A DNA stretch of 17,031 bases from an uncultured Panacagrimonas sp. (GTDB lineage: Bacteria > Pseudomonadota > Gammaproteobacteria > Nevskiales > Nevskiaceae). A model generated the notes under the pieces. It was not told the origin of the DNA and did not search any database. It saw only the letters and a program-made list of their open reading frames with translations. Position 1 is the first letter of the stretch. Every line of letters starts with the position of its first letter. A program made the position numbers and the translations under genes. The DNA is taken from contig CAMLNE010000047.1 in assembly GCA_946481265.1 (NCBI GenBank), positions 1-17,031 of the forward strand. The letters are read 5' to 3'. Positions 8,247 through 16,936 of this stretch are shown here, in pieces.

Positions 8247-10505
8247 ATGCTTCTGGCTACGGATCTCGACGGCACATTCCTCGGCGGCAGCGCCGCCGAT
8301 CGACAGCAGCTCTACCAGCTCGTCGCCCGCCGTCCCGATATCAAGCTCGCCTACGTCACCGGTCGTGGTCTGGAGACCGTGCTGCCGCTGCTGGCGGATC
8401 CTTCTCTTCCTCAACCGGACTTCATCGTCTGCGACGTCGGCGCCACCGTGGTCGACGGCAATTCGCTGCATGCCATCCAGCCGCTGCAATCCGATATCGC
8501 CGCACGCTGGCCCGGCGATCAGCGCGTCGCGGAGGTGTTCGAACCGTTCGATGCCCTGCAGCGCCAGGCCACGCCGCAGGAGCGCCGCTGTTCTTATTTC
8601 TGCACCGCGGAAGCGATCACGCCGCCGATGCACGATGCGGCGCACACGCTCGGTTGTGAGCTGCTCTATTCCGCCGATCTCTACCTCGATGTGCTGCCGC
8701 AGGGTGTCAGCAAGGGCAGCACGCTCGTCGGCCTGGTGGAACACCTGGGCCTGGACCCCGACGACGTGCTCGTCGCCGGCGATACGCTCAACGATCTTTC
8801 GATGTTCGAGCAGGGCTTCAAGGGCGTCTGCGTGGGCGAGTCCGAGCCTGCGCTGATCGATCGCACGCAGAATCTTGCGCGGGTCCTGCACGCCACCGAG
8901 CCCGGCTGCGGCGGCATCCTCGAGGCCTTGAGCCACTTCGATTTCTTCAGCAAGCAGGACCTCGTCGCGATGCGCGAGGCGGTGCAGAAGCCGGGCGAAT
9001 CCGAGCTGGTCGTGGTCTACCACCGGCTGCCGTACGAGGAGATCATCGAAGACGGACGCGTGGTCAGACGGCGACACACCTCGCCCAACGGCATCATTCC
9101 CACGCTGATGAGCCTGTTCTCGGGCGGAGAACGCGGTGCCTGGGTGGCATGGTCCACGCTCGATTCCAAGCGTGGCGCCACGTTCGAGGAGCGCACGGCG
9201 GTGGACGTCGAGCACTACCCGAACCTGATCACGGCGCGCGTACCGCTGTCCAAGGCGGACGTCGACGTCTTCTACAAGACGTTCTCGAAGGAAGCGTTCT
9301 GGCCGACCCTGCACACGTTCTGGGAACGCGCCCGCTTCCGCGAGGACCACTGGCAGGTGTTCCTGCGCGTCAACCGCACGTTCGCGCAGGCCGTGGCCCG
9401 CGAGGCGGCGCACGGTGCGACGGTGTGGATCCACGACTACAACCTGTGGATGGTGCCCGCCTACCTGCGCGAGCTGCGCACCGACCTGAAGATCGCGTTC
9501 TTCCACCACACCTATTTTCCGTCGGCCGACGTATTCAACGTCCTGCCCTGGCGCCGGCAGATCGTCGGCAGCCTGCTGCAGTGCGACTACGTCGCCTTCC
9601 ACATCCCGCGGCAGGTCGAGAACTTCGTCGACGTGGCACGCGGCGTGATGCCGGTCAAGACGCTGGCGTTCGAGAGCTGCGCGCCGCGGTATCTCACCTA
9701 TGGTTGCGCCGTCGGCCTCGAGACGATGACCTCCGCCATCGAGGTGCACGGCAGGACCGTGCGGCTGGGCGCGCACCCGGTGGGCCTGGACGTGGCGAAG
9801 ATCGCCGAACTGCTCGAGCGCCCGCAGATCCGCGAGCAGATCGTGAAGCTGCGCAAGCAGCTCGGCACGCAGCGCATGATCCTGTCCGTCGAGCGGCTCG
9901 ACTACACCAAGGGGATACTCGAGAAGCTGCTCGCCTACGAGGCACTGCTCGAGACGCGTCCGGAGCTTCACGGCGCCATCAAGATGATGGCGGTCTGCGT
10001 GCCGGCGGCCAAGGAGATGAAGGTCTACAACAGCCTGCAGACGCAGATCGACCAGGCGGTGGGCCGGATCAACGGGCGCTTCTGCCGGGTGGACTGGACG
10101 CCGCTGCAGTTCTTCTCCCGCCCGATTCCGTTCGAGGAGCTGATGGCCTACTACGCGGCCGCCTCGGTGATGTGGATCACGCCGCTGCGCGACGGCCTGA
10201 ACCTGGTCAGCAAGGAGTTCGCGGCCGTGCAGGGACTGACCGGTGGAAAGGGCGTGCTGGTGCTGTCCGAATTCGCGGGGGCGGCGGCCGAACTCAAGGG
10301 CGCGATGCTCACCAACCCGCATGATCCCGCCGACCTGCTCGCCGTGATCAGCGCCGCGATCGACATGGACGAGACCGAATCGGGGCAGCGCCTGCAGATG
10401 CTGTACGACACCGTCTGCCACAACGACATCACGCGCTGGAGCCGCGACTTCCTGGCCGCGGTCGGATCCGAGTTCAGCGACGTGAACGGGCAGGCCGCGG
10501 CGTAA
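8247..10505 (+). CDS. ggpPS: Bifunctional glucosylglycerol-phosphate synthase/phosphatase
   Basis: The predicted 752-residue two-domain enzyme is likely to make the compatible solute glucosylglycerol. Residues about 1-240 form a HAD phosphatase of the sucrose-phosphatase type: motif I DLDGT (D6, D8), motif II VTGRG, Lys156 in GVSKGS and motif IV GDTLND (D179, D183). Residues about 255-745 form a GT20 glycosyltransferase: WIHDYNLW (394-401), FFHHTYFPSADVF, SVERLDYTKGI, and the sugar-nucleotide site TPLRDGLNLVSKEF. The glycosyltransferase resembles glucosylglycerol-phosphate synthase rather than trehalose-6-phosphate synthase OtsA, for example in FHHTYFPSADVFNVLPW. The synthase joins ADP-glucose to glycerol 3-phosphate and the phosphatase removes the phosphate. 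A fusion in this order is known from Stenotrophomonas. Convergent to it lies a GH13_18 phosphorylase that may recycle the product. Osmotic induction is expected from the family, not shown here. Confidence 0.9.
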   Translation: MLLATDLDGTFLGGSAADRQQLYQLVARRPDIKLAYVTGRGLETVLPLLADPSLPQPDFIVCDVGATVVDGNSLHAIQPLQSDIAARWPGDQRVAEVFEPFDALQRQATPQERRCSYFCTAEAITPPMHDAAHTLGCELLYSADLYLDVLPQGVSKGSTLVGLVEHLGLDPDDVLVAGDTLNDLSMFEQGFKGVCVGESEPALIDRTQNLARVLHATEPGCGGILEALSHFDFFSKQDLVAMREAVQKPGESELVVVYHRLPYEEIIEDGRVVRRRHTSPNGIIPTLMSLFSGGERGAWVAWSTLDSKRGATFEERTAVDVEHYPNLITARVPLSKADVDVFYKTFSKEAFWPTLHTFWERARFREDHWQVFLRVNRTFAQAVAREAAHGATVWIHDYNLWMVPAYLRELRTDLKIAFFHHTYFPSADVFNVLPWRRQIVGSLLQCDYVAFHIPRQVENFVDVARGVMPVKTLAFESCAPRYLTYGCAVGLETMTSAIEVHGRTVRLGAHPVGLDVAKIAELLERPQIREQIVKLRKQLGTQRMILSVERLDYTKGILEKLLAYEALLETRPELHGAIKMMAVCVPAAKEMKVYNSLQTQIDQAVGRINGRFCRVDWTPLQFFSRPIPFEELMAYYAAASVMWITPLRDGLNLVSKEFAAVQGLTGGKGVLVLSEFAGAAAELKGAMLTNPHDPADLLAVISAAIDMDETESGQRLQMLYDTVCHNDITRWSRDFLAAVGSEFSDVNGQAAA

Positions 10506-10517
10506 CGGCCCCGCCGC

Positions 10518-10538
10518 TGCCCGGAGCCGATCCGGGCA
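10518..10538. other. 7-bp hairpin after ggpPS
   Basis: TGCCCGG (10518-10524) and CCGGGCA (10532-10538) form a seven-base stem with a seven-base loop, 13 bases after the ggpPS stop. No U-tract follows on either strand. It may contribute to transcript end formation between the converging genes. Confidence 0.4.
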
Positions 10539-10562
10539 CGGCCATGAAGGAACCGGTGAAAC

Positions 10563-10585
10563 CACCCCGGGCTGCGCCCGGGGTG
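10563..10585. terminator. Perfect 10-bp hairpin between converging genes
   Basis: CACCCCGGGC (10563-10572), loop TGC, and GCCCGGGGTG (10576-10585) make a very stable perfect stem between the ggpPS and GH13_18 stops. The plus strand has no T-run after it; the minus strand continues with a short GTTTC. It may act as a weak two-way terminator or mRNA end protector. Structure is certain, role is inferred. Confidence 0.45.
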
Positions 10586-10600
10586 CGGCAGCGACTCCGG

Positions 10601-12043
10601 TCAGCCGCGGAAGGTGAGCCAGCGCCTCGATTTCACGTCGACATAGCCCACCACGGTCTTCTTGAAGTTGAGGTCGACGAACAGGTCGCAGCGGAATTCG
10701 CCCTTGCGCCAGCACATCGCGACGCTGCTTTCGTTCGAGTACATCAGGTGGAAGACGCCGTCGAAGGCGGGGTAGTCGCAGCGAAACTCCATCAGCTTGA
10801 GCAGCCGGCGCACGACCGGCTGCCTGACCGCCTCGTCCACCTCCTCCATCGAGTAGCGATGCCGGTTGATGTCCCGCGATTCGCCCGTCTGCGCAAGCAG
10901 CTCGTGGTTGTTGGTGCCCGCCAGCAGACCCACGTAGTAGACCTGCGGCGTACCCGGCGCAAAGAACTGGACCGCACGTGCCGCGATGTAGGCGTCGTCG
11001 TTGCGCCGCAGCGCGTCGTAGTAGGTGCAGGTCAGCTGATAGATGGCGCCCACGCTGTGTACGTTCGCCGCCGAGCGCCGCAGGATCGGGTCGGCGCTGC
11101 GCGCCGAGACGTTGTCGATCAGTGCCTGGATCTCGTTCTTGGGCAGAACGCCCTCGACGTCGGGGATGCAGATGCCGTCGTGGGTGTCCAGCACCGTGAT
11201 CTGGTTGCGCGGGCACATGCGCAGCCACTGCTTGAGATAGGTGCTGTTGGCATCCAGCAGCGAGTACAGCAGCAGCGGCGGCAGCGCGAAGGCATAGGGA
11301 TGCATGCCGTGCAGCGCGATGGCGTACTGGTAGCTCGAGTGATCGTGCACCTCGGGCAGGGTCTCGACGCCGTACTCCTGCGCGACGCCGTTGATCCATT
11401 TCAGGATGTCGTAGACGTCGGGCTCCACCAGGAAGCAGCTCGTGCCGATCTTCTTGGTGGTGTAGCCAAAGGCGTCGAGCCGCAGCAGCTTGACCCCGCG
11501 CGCCGACAGGAACTTGATGTAGTCCTCCATCAGCGCATAGGTCTTGGGCGAGTTGTAGTTCAGGTCGATCTGCGCCTCGGTGAACGTGCACCAGACGCGG
11601 TCGCTGGTGCCATCGGCGAAGGTCACCTCGCGGAACGGCTCCTTCTCCTTGCGGATGTGGATCTTCGCCAGGTCGTCCGGCGTGATCGGCCCGAGCGAGT
11701 CGACGTGCACGAACAGATCCGCGTGTTCGGACTTGTGTCCCTTGGCCAGGAAATCCTTGAACTCCTCGGACTCGTCCGAGATGTGGTTCAGCGTCAGGTC
11801 CAGGCAGAGGTCGTAGCGCGAGGAGATCCGCTCCACGTCCTCCCAGGTGCCGTAGCGCGGATCGATCTCCTTGTGCGTGAGCGGCGAAAAGCCGCCGTCC
11901 GCGTTCGACGGATAGGGCGGCAGGATGTGCACGCCCCCGAGGGCCTTGGCGAAATGCCGGTCCATCAGCGTGCAGAGATCGGCGAGGTTGTCGCCCATGC
12001 GGTCCGGGTAGGCGATGAGCTGGATCTGGTTTCGCAGGGACAT
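10601..12043 (-). CDS. GH13_18 sugar phosphorylase, likely glucosylglycerol phosphorylase
   Basis: The predicted 480-residue cytosolic enzyme belongs to the sucrose phosphorylase group of GH13. The N-terminus [15 protein letters not shown] and [10 protein letters not shown] match this subfamily. The catalytic residues are visible: nucleophile D190 in LLRLDAFGY, acid/base E231 in PEVHDH and the H288-D289 pair in LDTHDGI. The subfamily block [10 protein letters not shown] and DINRH (391-395) are present. In the acceptor loop, the aspartate that sucrose phosphorylase uses to bind fructose (Asp342 of the Bifidobacterium adolescentis enzyme, in NLDLYQ) is replaced by Ala333 (VGAIYQ), while the glutamine (Q336) is kept. 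Glucosylglycerol phosphorylase is known in this subfamily from Marinobacter, and the neighbouring gene is a glucosylglycerol synthase. I infer cleavage of glucosylglycerol by phosphate to glucose 1-phosphate and glycerol. The region before the ATG is pyrimidine-rich with no Shine-Dalgarno sequence. Confidence 0.85.
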   Translation of the reverse strand: MSLRNQIQLIAYPDRMGDNLADLCTLMDRHFAKALGGVHILPPYPSNADGGFSPLTHKEIDPRYGTWEDVERISSRYDLCLDLTLNHISDESEEFKDFLAKGHKSEHADLFVHVDSLGPITPDDLAKIHIRKEKEPFREVTFADGTSDRVWCTFTEAQIDLNYNSPKTYALMEDYIKFLSARGVKLLRLDAFGYTTKKIGTSCFLVEPDVYDILKWINGVAQEYGVETLPEVHDHSSYQYAIALHGMHPYAFALPPLLLYSLLDANSTYLKQWLRMCPRNQITVLDTHDGICIPDVEGVLPKNEIQALIDNVSARSADPILRRSAANVHSVGAIYQLTCTYYDALRRNDDAYIAARAVQFFAPGTPQVYYVGLLAGTNNHELLAQTGESRDINRHRYSMEEVDEAVRQPVVRRLLKLMEFRCDYPAFDGVFHLMYSNESSVAMCWRKGEFRCDLFVDLNFKKTVVGYVDVKSRRWLTFRG

Positions 12044-12183
12044 GTCGGAAAGGGAAAGCGGAAGAAATGGAGAGCGGCCCGGATGGCGAGCCTCCTCGGG
12101 ATGCTACCCCCGTTCGGCCAATGGGTTCGCGGCGCGACGGACATCATTCAGAATGCGTGCCCGACACTTTGGTTCGATGCGCC

Positions 12184-13404
12184 ATGACGATTCTCGGCAC
12201 TCCCCTGTCCTCCGGCTCAACCCGCGTGCTCCTGCTCGGCTCCGGCGAACTCGGCAAGGAGGTGGTGATCGAGCTGCAGCGCCTGGGCGTCGAATGCGTG
12301 GCGGTGGACCGATACCCGGATGCGCCGGCCATGCAGGTCGCGCATCGCAGCCACGTCGTGCCCATGCTGGACGGCGCGGCGCTGCGTCGCGTGATCGAGG
12401 AGGAAGGTCCACACCTGGTGGTGCCGGAGATCGAGGCCATCCATACGCCCACGCTGCTGGAGCTGGAGGCCGAGGGCCGCACCGTGGTGCCCACGGCGCG
12501 GGCCGCGCGCCTGACCATGGACCGCGAGGGCATCCGTCGGCTGGCGGCCGAGGAGCTGGGATTGCCGACCTCGCCCTACCGATTCGCGTCCAGCGAAGCG
12601 GAGTACCGGGCCGCGGTGGACGCCATCGGCCTGCCCTGCGTGGTCAAGCCGGTGATGTCGAGCTCGGGCAAGGGCCAGTCCACGGTCAAGACCTCCGAGG
12701 ACGTCCAGAAAGCCTGGGACTACGCGCAGGCGGGCGGCCGCGCCGGACGGGGCACCGTCATCGTCGAGGGCTTCGTGGACTTCGACTACGAGATCACGAT
12801 GCTGACCGTGCGCCACTGGCCCGGCCCACCGGGAACGCCGCTCGCCCCGGGTGAATCCGGCCAGACCAGCTTCTGTGCGCCGGTCGGCCACGTGCAGACC
12901 GACGGCGACTATCGCGAATCCTGGCAGCCGCACCCGATGTCGCCGGTGGCGCTGGAGAAGTCGCAGCAGATCGCCGAGCAGGTGACGCGCGCCCTGGGTG
13001 GCCGCGGGATGTTCGGCGTGGAGCTGTTCATCAAGGGTGACGAGGTGATCTTCAGCGAGGTCTCGCCGCGTCCGCACGACACCGGCCTGGTCACGCTGAT
13101 CTCGCAGGACCTGTCGGAGTTCGCGCTGCATGCGCGCGCCATCCTGGGCCTGCCGATACCCAACATCCGTGCGCGCGGGCCGTTCGCGGCGTCCTGCGCG
13201 ATCCTCTGCGAAGGCGATCGCGTGGCGCCGTCCTTCAGCGGCGCGGCCGAGGCCCTGGCCGAGCCGGACACCATGCTGCGCCTGTTCGGCAAGCCCGAGA
13301 TCGTCGGCAAACGGCGCATGGGCGTGGCGCTGGCGCTGGGGCAGAGCATCGACGAGGCGCGCGCCAAGGCCAGGCGCGCAGCGGCCTGCATCGCAGTGGT
13401 GTGA
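12184..13404 (+). CDS. purT: Formate-dependent phosphoribosylglycinamide formyltransferase (PurT)
   Basis: The predicted 406-residue ATP-grasp enzyme of purine synthesis adds formate to GAR using ATP, the folate-free alternative to PurN. The start ATG 12184 gives MTILGTPLS, which aligns with the E. coli PurT N-terminus. Family blocks are [11 protein letters not shown] (17-27), [32 protein letters not shown] (111-125), the ATP loop MSSSGKGQ (158-165), and the magnesium-ligand region FGVELF with E280 and [12 protein letters not shown] with E292. Compared with E. coli (392 residues) there is an insertion of about 13-14 residues at 211-228, rich in Pro and Gly, between the strands TMLTVR and FCAPVGH. 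No Shine-Dalgarno sequence is visible. It is divergent from the GH13_18 gene with 140 bases between the starts and shares no pathway with it. Confidence 0.97.
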   Translation: MTILGTPLSSGSTRVLLLGSGELGKEVVIELQRLGVECVAVDRYPDAPAMQVAHRSHVVPMLDGAALRRVIEEEGPHLVVPEIEAIHTPTLLELEAEGRTVVPTARAARLTMDREGIRRLAAEELGLPTSPYRFASSEAEYRAAVDAIGLPCVVKPVMSSSGKGQSTVKTSEDVQKAWDYAQAGGRAGRGTVIVEGFVDFDYEITMLTVRHWPGPPGTPLAPGESGQTSFCAPVGHVQTDGDYRESWQPHPMSPVALEKSQQIAEQVTRALGGRGMFGVELFIKGDEVIFSEVSPRPHDTGLVTLISQDLSEFALHARAILGLPIPNIRARGPFAASCAILCEGDRVAPSFSGAAEALAEPDTMLRLFGKPEIVGKRRMGVALALGQSIDEARAKARRAAACIAVV

Positions 13405-13645
13405 GGGTCGCGCCGGCGTTGCAGCCCCAGGCCGGCCCGGCTGCTCGGCCGCATGGGAACGGATCGGGGAACAGCGGCCCACCGTTCACCATCCGCTGAT
13501 CGCGCGCCGCCCCCGCCTTTCGGCCGCCTCGCCGGATTGCGCGCATACTCGCCGCGGGCTCGGCGATGAACTGCGCGCCGTGATCCCTGCAGACGCCTCC
13601 AGCATTGCAACCTGGCCGCCGACCCCGCAGCCATCGCATCATCCT

Positions 13646-13650
13646 GGAGG
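13646..13650 (+). promoter_or_regulatory. Ribosome binding site setting the GTG start of the small gene
   Basis: GGAGG at 13646-13650 stands five bases before GTG 13656. It is one of the few strong ribosome sites in the window and favours this GTG over the in-frame starts further upstream. Confidence 0.6.
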
Positions 13651-13655
13651 CCATC

Positions 13656-14048
13656 GTGGCCGCTCCCCCGACCTTGCTCCTCAGCGCGTTCAGCGGCGGA
13701 GGCTCCACCGCCCGCCACGGTGACTTCGTCGTCGTGAAGTTTCCCGCCTCGACCTTTGCGACCAGCGCATCGGACTATCAGCGCGTCCAGACCTGGGCCC
13801 GCGCACGCGGTTCGTCCGGCAGCGCCCCGCGCGATCGCACGGCGTTCGTCGAACGTTTCGAGACGCTGCTGGCGCGCAGCGGCGGCGGCATCGCCACCAA
13901 GGGCAGCCGATCTGCACTGCGCTCGATCGTCCGCGGCCTGAGCCTGGCCGGCCTGGTCATGGGCAATTGGTCGGTGCCACACAACATCGACGAGAGCATG
14001 GAAATGCCCAGACGCGACGCCACACCCGTGCCGCCGATCACCCGATAA
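13656..14048 (+). CDS. Small protein of unknown function
   Basis: The predicted protein has 130 residues from GTG 13656, supported by GGAGG five bases upstream, and runs to TAA. I do not recognise it. Codon use has the G/C third-position bias of the neighbouring genes, which argues that it is real. The N-terminus (MAAPPTLLLSAFSGGGSTAR) is hydrophobic for a few residues but is too short and lacks the basic start of a good signal peptide. The middle has two amphipathic stretches, including RTAFVERFETLLAR, and SALRSIVRGLSLAGLVMGNW is moderately hydrophobic. The last ~25 residues are Pro-rich and probably disordered. There is no cysteine. It lies alone between purT (251 bases away) and typA (408 bases away). 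Confidence 0.55.
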   Translation: MAAPPTLLLSAFSGGGSTARHGDFVVVKFPASTFATSASDYQRVQTWARARGSSGSAPRDRTAFVERFETLLARSGGGIATKGSRSALRSIVRGLSLAGLVMGNWSVPHNIDESMEMPRRDATPVPPITR

Positions 14049-14456
14049 GGCGGCTCCATTCGGGGGAAAAACGGGAGTCACGGAAAGCCGGCTGTCGCCC
14101 GGCGAACCTTCGCTGGCCGAACCACGGTACGCCGCCCGCATATCGGAGATCGTGCTGGCCTGCGAGACCCGCCGTGGCCGCCCAGAACACCGGGACCAGG
14201 GCCCCGCAGCGTGTTGCGCACGGTGCTGGCCGCCATGCGCCCAGCCTGATCCGGCCATCGCATCCGGCCACCGCAGCGACCCGGCGCCGTGCTGCCTGGC
14301 GGAGTCCGGCCCGCCCTCCCGGACACCCTCCGAATCCCGCGGTGGACCGTCGCCGCCGCTGGATTCCAGTGAAGTTTCACGCGCGGGCGCGTAGACTCCG
14401 CGCCCGTTTGATTACTTTTCAACCAGGGCAACCCCAGGCTGCCCCCTCCCCTCCAT
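14049..14456. other. 408-bp gap before typA, no gene recognised
   Basis: No convincing coding region is seen on either strand; open frames here are shadows that run on into typA. Near its left end GCCGG and CCGGC (around 14088-14104) form a short hairpin. Near its right end there is a perfect inverted repeat listed separately. I compared the GGGAAAAAC...GGCTGTCGCCCGGCG stretch with known riboswitch cores and found no acceptable match. Confidence 0.5.
14384..14406 (+). promoter_or_regulatory. Inverted repeat around a possible -10 element upstream of typA
   Basis: CGGGCGCG (14384-14391) and CGCGCCCG (14399-14406) are perfect inverted repeats around TAGACTC. TAGACT (14392-14397) matches the -10 consensus at four of six positions, with GTGAAG 17 bases upstream as a weak -35, giving a leader of about 50 bases to typA. 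On RNA the repeat would be an 8-bp hairpin followed by TTTGATTACTTTT, so it could instead be a terminator for upstream transcription. The two readings exclude each other in part. Confidence 0.4.
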
Positions 14457-16292
<1,836 letters not shown>

Positions 16293-16301
16293 GGATCCCT
16301 C

Positions 16302-16353
16302 ACCTCCATCCGGAGGTCCACGGGCAGCTCCGTGCCGGCACGCCCGCTTGGCG
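16302..16353. other. Cluster of three hairpins after typA
   Basis: Three inverted repeats follow the typA stop in close order: ACCTCC/GGAGGT (16302-16317, four-base loop), CACGG/CCGTG (16319-16334) and a longer GCACGCC/GGCGTGC pair just after. None is followed by a T-run. They may mark the 3' end of the typA transcript, but this is inferred from position only. Confidence 0.35.
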
Positions 16354-16373
16354 CGGCGTGCGGGATGATGGCC

Positions 16374-16399
16374 GTTCAGTTCAGTTAAGAAGCGGTTCA
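16374..16399 (+). promoter_or_regulatory. GTTCA direct repeats, possible response-regulator site
   Basis: GTTCA occurs at 16374, 16379 and 16395, with the variant GTTAA at 16384. Three copies (16374, 16384, 16395) fall 10-11 bases apart, one DNA turn, which is the layout of OmpR/PhoP-family binding sites. The part TTAAG-N6-TTCAT also resembles the TTAAG-N6-TTAAG site of the Pseudomonas regulator BqsR. It lies 50-75 bases upstream of the histidine-rich gene. Confidence 0.4.
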
Positions 16400-16430
16400 T
16401 AGCCGCGGCAGCAGCATCCGCTTCACTCTG

Positions 16431-16439
16431 AGGAGGAGG
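16431..16439 (+). promoter_or_regulatory. Strong AGGAGGAGG ribosome binding site
   Basis: AGGAGGAGG ends nine bases before ATG 16449. It is the best Shine-Dalgarno sequence in the window and suggests efficient translation of the histidine-rich protein. Confidence 0.75.
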
Positions 16440-16448
16440 CGGCTTGCC

Positions 16449-16799
16449 ATGAACAAACTTCGACTGCTGACGGGCGCTGCCCTGTTGAGCCTGGGAACCT
16501 ACGCCGGTACGGCGACGGCCGGTGTCGACGTGCACATCGGCGTGGGCGTACCGGGTACCGTCTACTACGACGGCTGGGCGCCCAGCTACCACGAGCACTA
16601 CTACTCGCCGCGACCGGTCTACCGCTACTACGAGACCTGGTCGACGCCGCGCCACGACCGGTGGGCCTATCACCACCCGCGTCACCATTACCGCGGTCAC
16701 TACGATCACCGCGATCGTCATCACCGGCATCACCGCCACCATCGCAATCACCGCGACCACAAGTGGAGGGACAGCCACCGCCGGCGCTATCGCGACTGA
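16449..16799 (+). CDS. Secreted histidine-rich protein
   Basis: The predicted 116-residue protein has a clear Sec signal peptide (MNKLRLLTGAALLSLGTYAG..., probable cleavage after A24 in ATA). The mature part begins with a Gly/Val and Tyr-rich stretch (DVHIGVGVPGTVYYDG), then a tyrosine-rich middle (YYSPRPVYRYYETW). The C-terminal part contains 16 histidines in residues 69-110, mixed with Arg, Asp and Tyr, including HHRHHRHHRNHRDH. It has no cysteine. Such tails bind transition metals (Ni, Zn, Cu, Co) in other proteins, so a periplasmic metal buffer or sensor accessory is possible, but I do not recognise a named family. It has its own strong ribosome site, GTTCA repeats upstream and an intrinsic terminator downstream, so it is probably a single-gene unit. 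Repetitive CAC/CGC codons make the tail low-complexity at DNA level too. Confidence 0.8.
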   Translation: MNKLRLLTGAALLSLGTYAGTATAGVDVHIGVGVPGTVYYDGWAPSYHEHYYSPRPVYRYYETWSTPRHDRWAYHHPRHHYRGHYDHRDRHHRHHRHHRNHRDHKWRDSHRRRYRD

Positions 16800-16851
16800 T
16801 CCCAGCCCCCCGCAGTCCCGCCTGCAGGGCGAGGCCAGCGAAGGAAAGCCG

Positions 16852-16880
16852 GGCCCGCAGCGATCGCTGCGGGCCTTTTT
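16852..16880 (+). terminator. Intrinsic terminator of the histidine-rich gene
   Basis: GGCCCGCAGC (16852-16861), loop GATC and GCTGCGGGCC (16866-16875) form a perfect 10-bp GC-rich stem, followed directly by five thymines. It lies about 50 bases after the stop of the histidine-rich gene and is the only canonical rho-independent terminator in the window. Confidence 0.92.
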
Positions 16881-16916
16881 GATGCCTTCGCCTCCGAGCC
16901 GGGTCGGTCGACAGCA

Positions 16917-16936
16917 TTCGCGCCAATTGGCGTGAA
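16917..16936. repeat. 20-bp near-perfect palindrome near the right edge
   Basis: TTCGCGCCAATTGGCGTGAA has a perfect 12-bp core (CGCCAATTGGCG) and only one mismatched pair over 20 bases. The size and symmetry are those of a dimeric repressor site. The stretch from here to the window end has no gene I can support; a possible ATG at 16971 opens a frame that runs off the edge. Confidence 0.4.

Noticed and set aside
8247..10505. Annotation as a trehalose OtsB-OtsA fusion
   Set aside because: The HAD part is sucrose-phosphatase-like and N-terminal, and the GT20 signature blocks resemble glucosylglycerol-phosphate synthase rather than OtsA.
8193..11591. Very long minus-strand open frame (1132 codons) antisense to ggpPS and out of frame with the GH13_18 gene
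   Set aside because: It is a high-GC shadow: its translation is rich in Arg, Gln, His and Ala with no domain, while both genes it overlaps have clear motifs.
14060..14110. Riboswitch-like stretch after the small unknown gene
   Set aside because: A loose likeness to a cobalamin or cyclic-di-GMP aptamer does not hold: conserved core bases and pairing are absent.
16374..16399. GTTCA repeats as a CRISPR or transposon end
   Set aside because: Units are only five bases with no spacers, and there is no transposase or matching inverted end.
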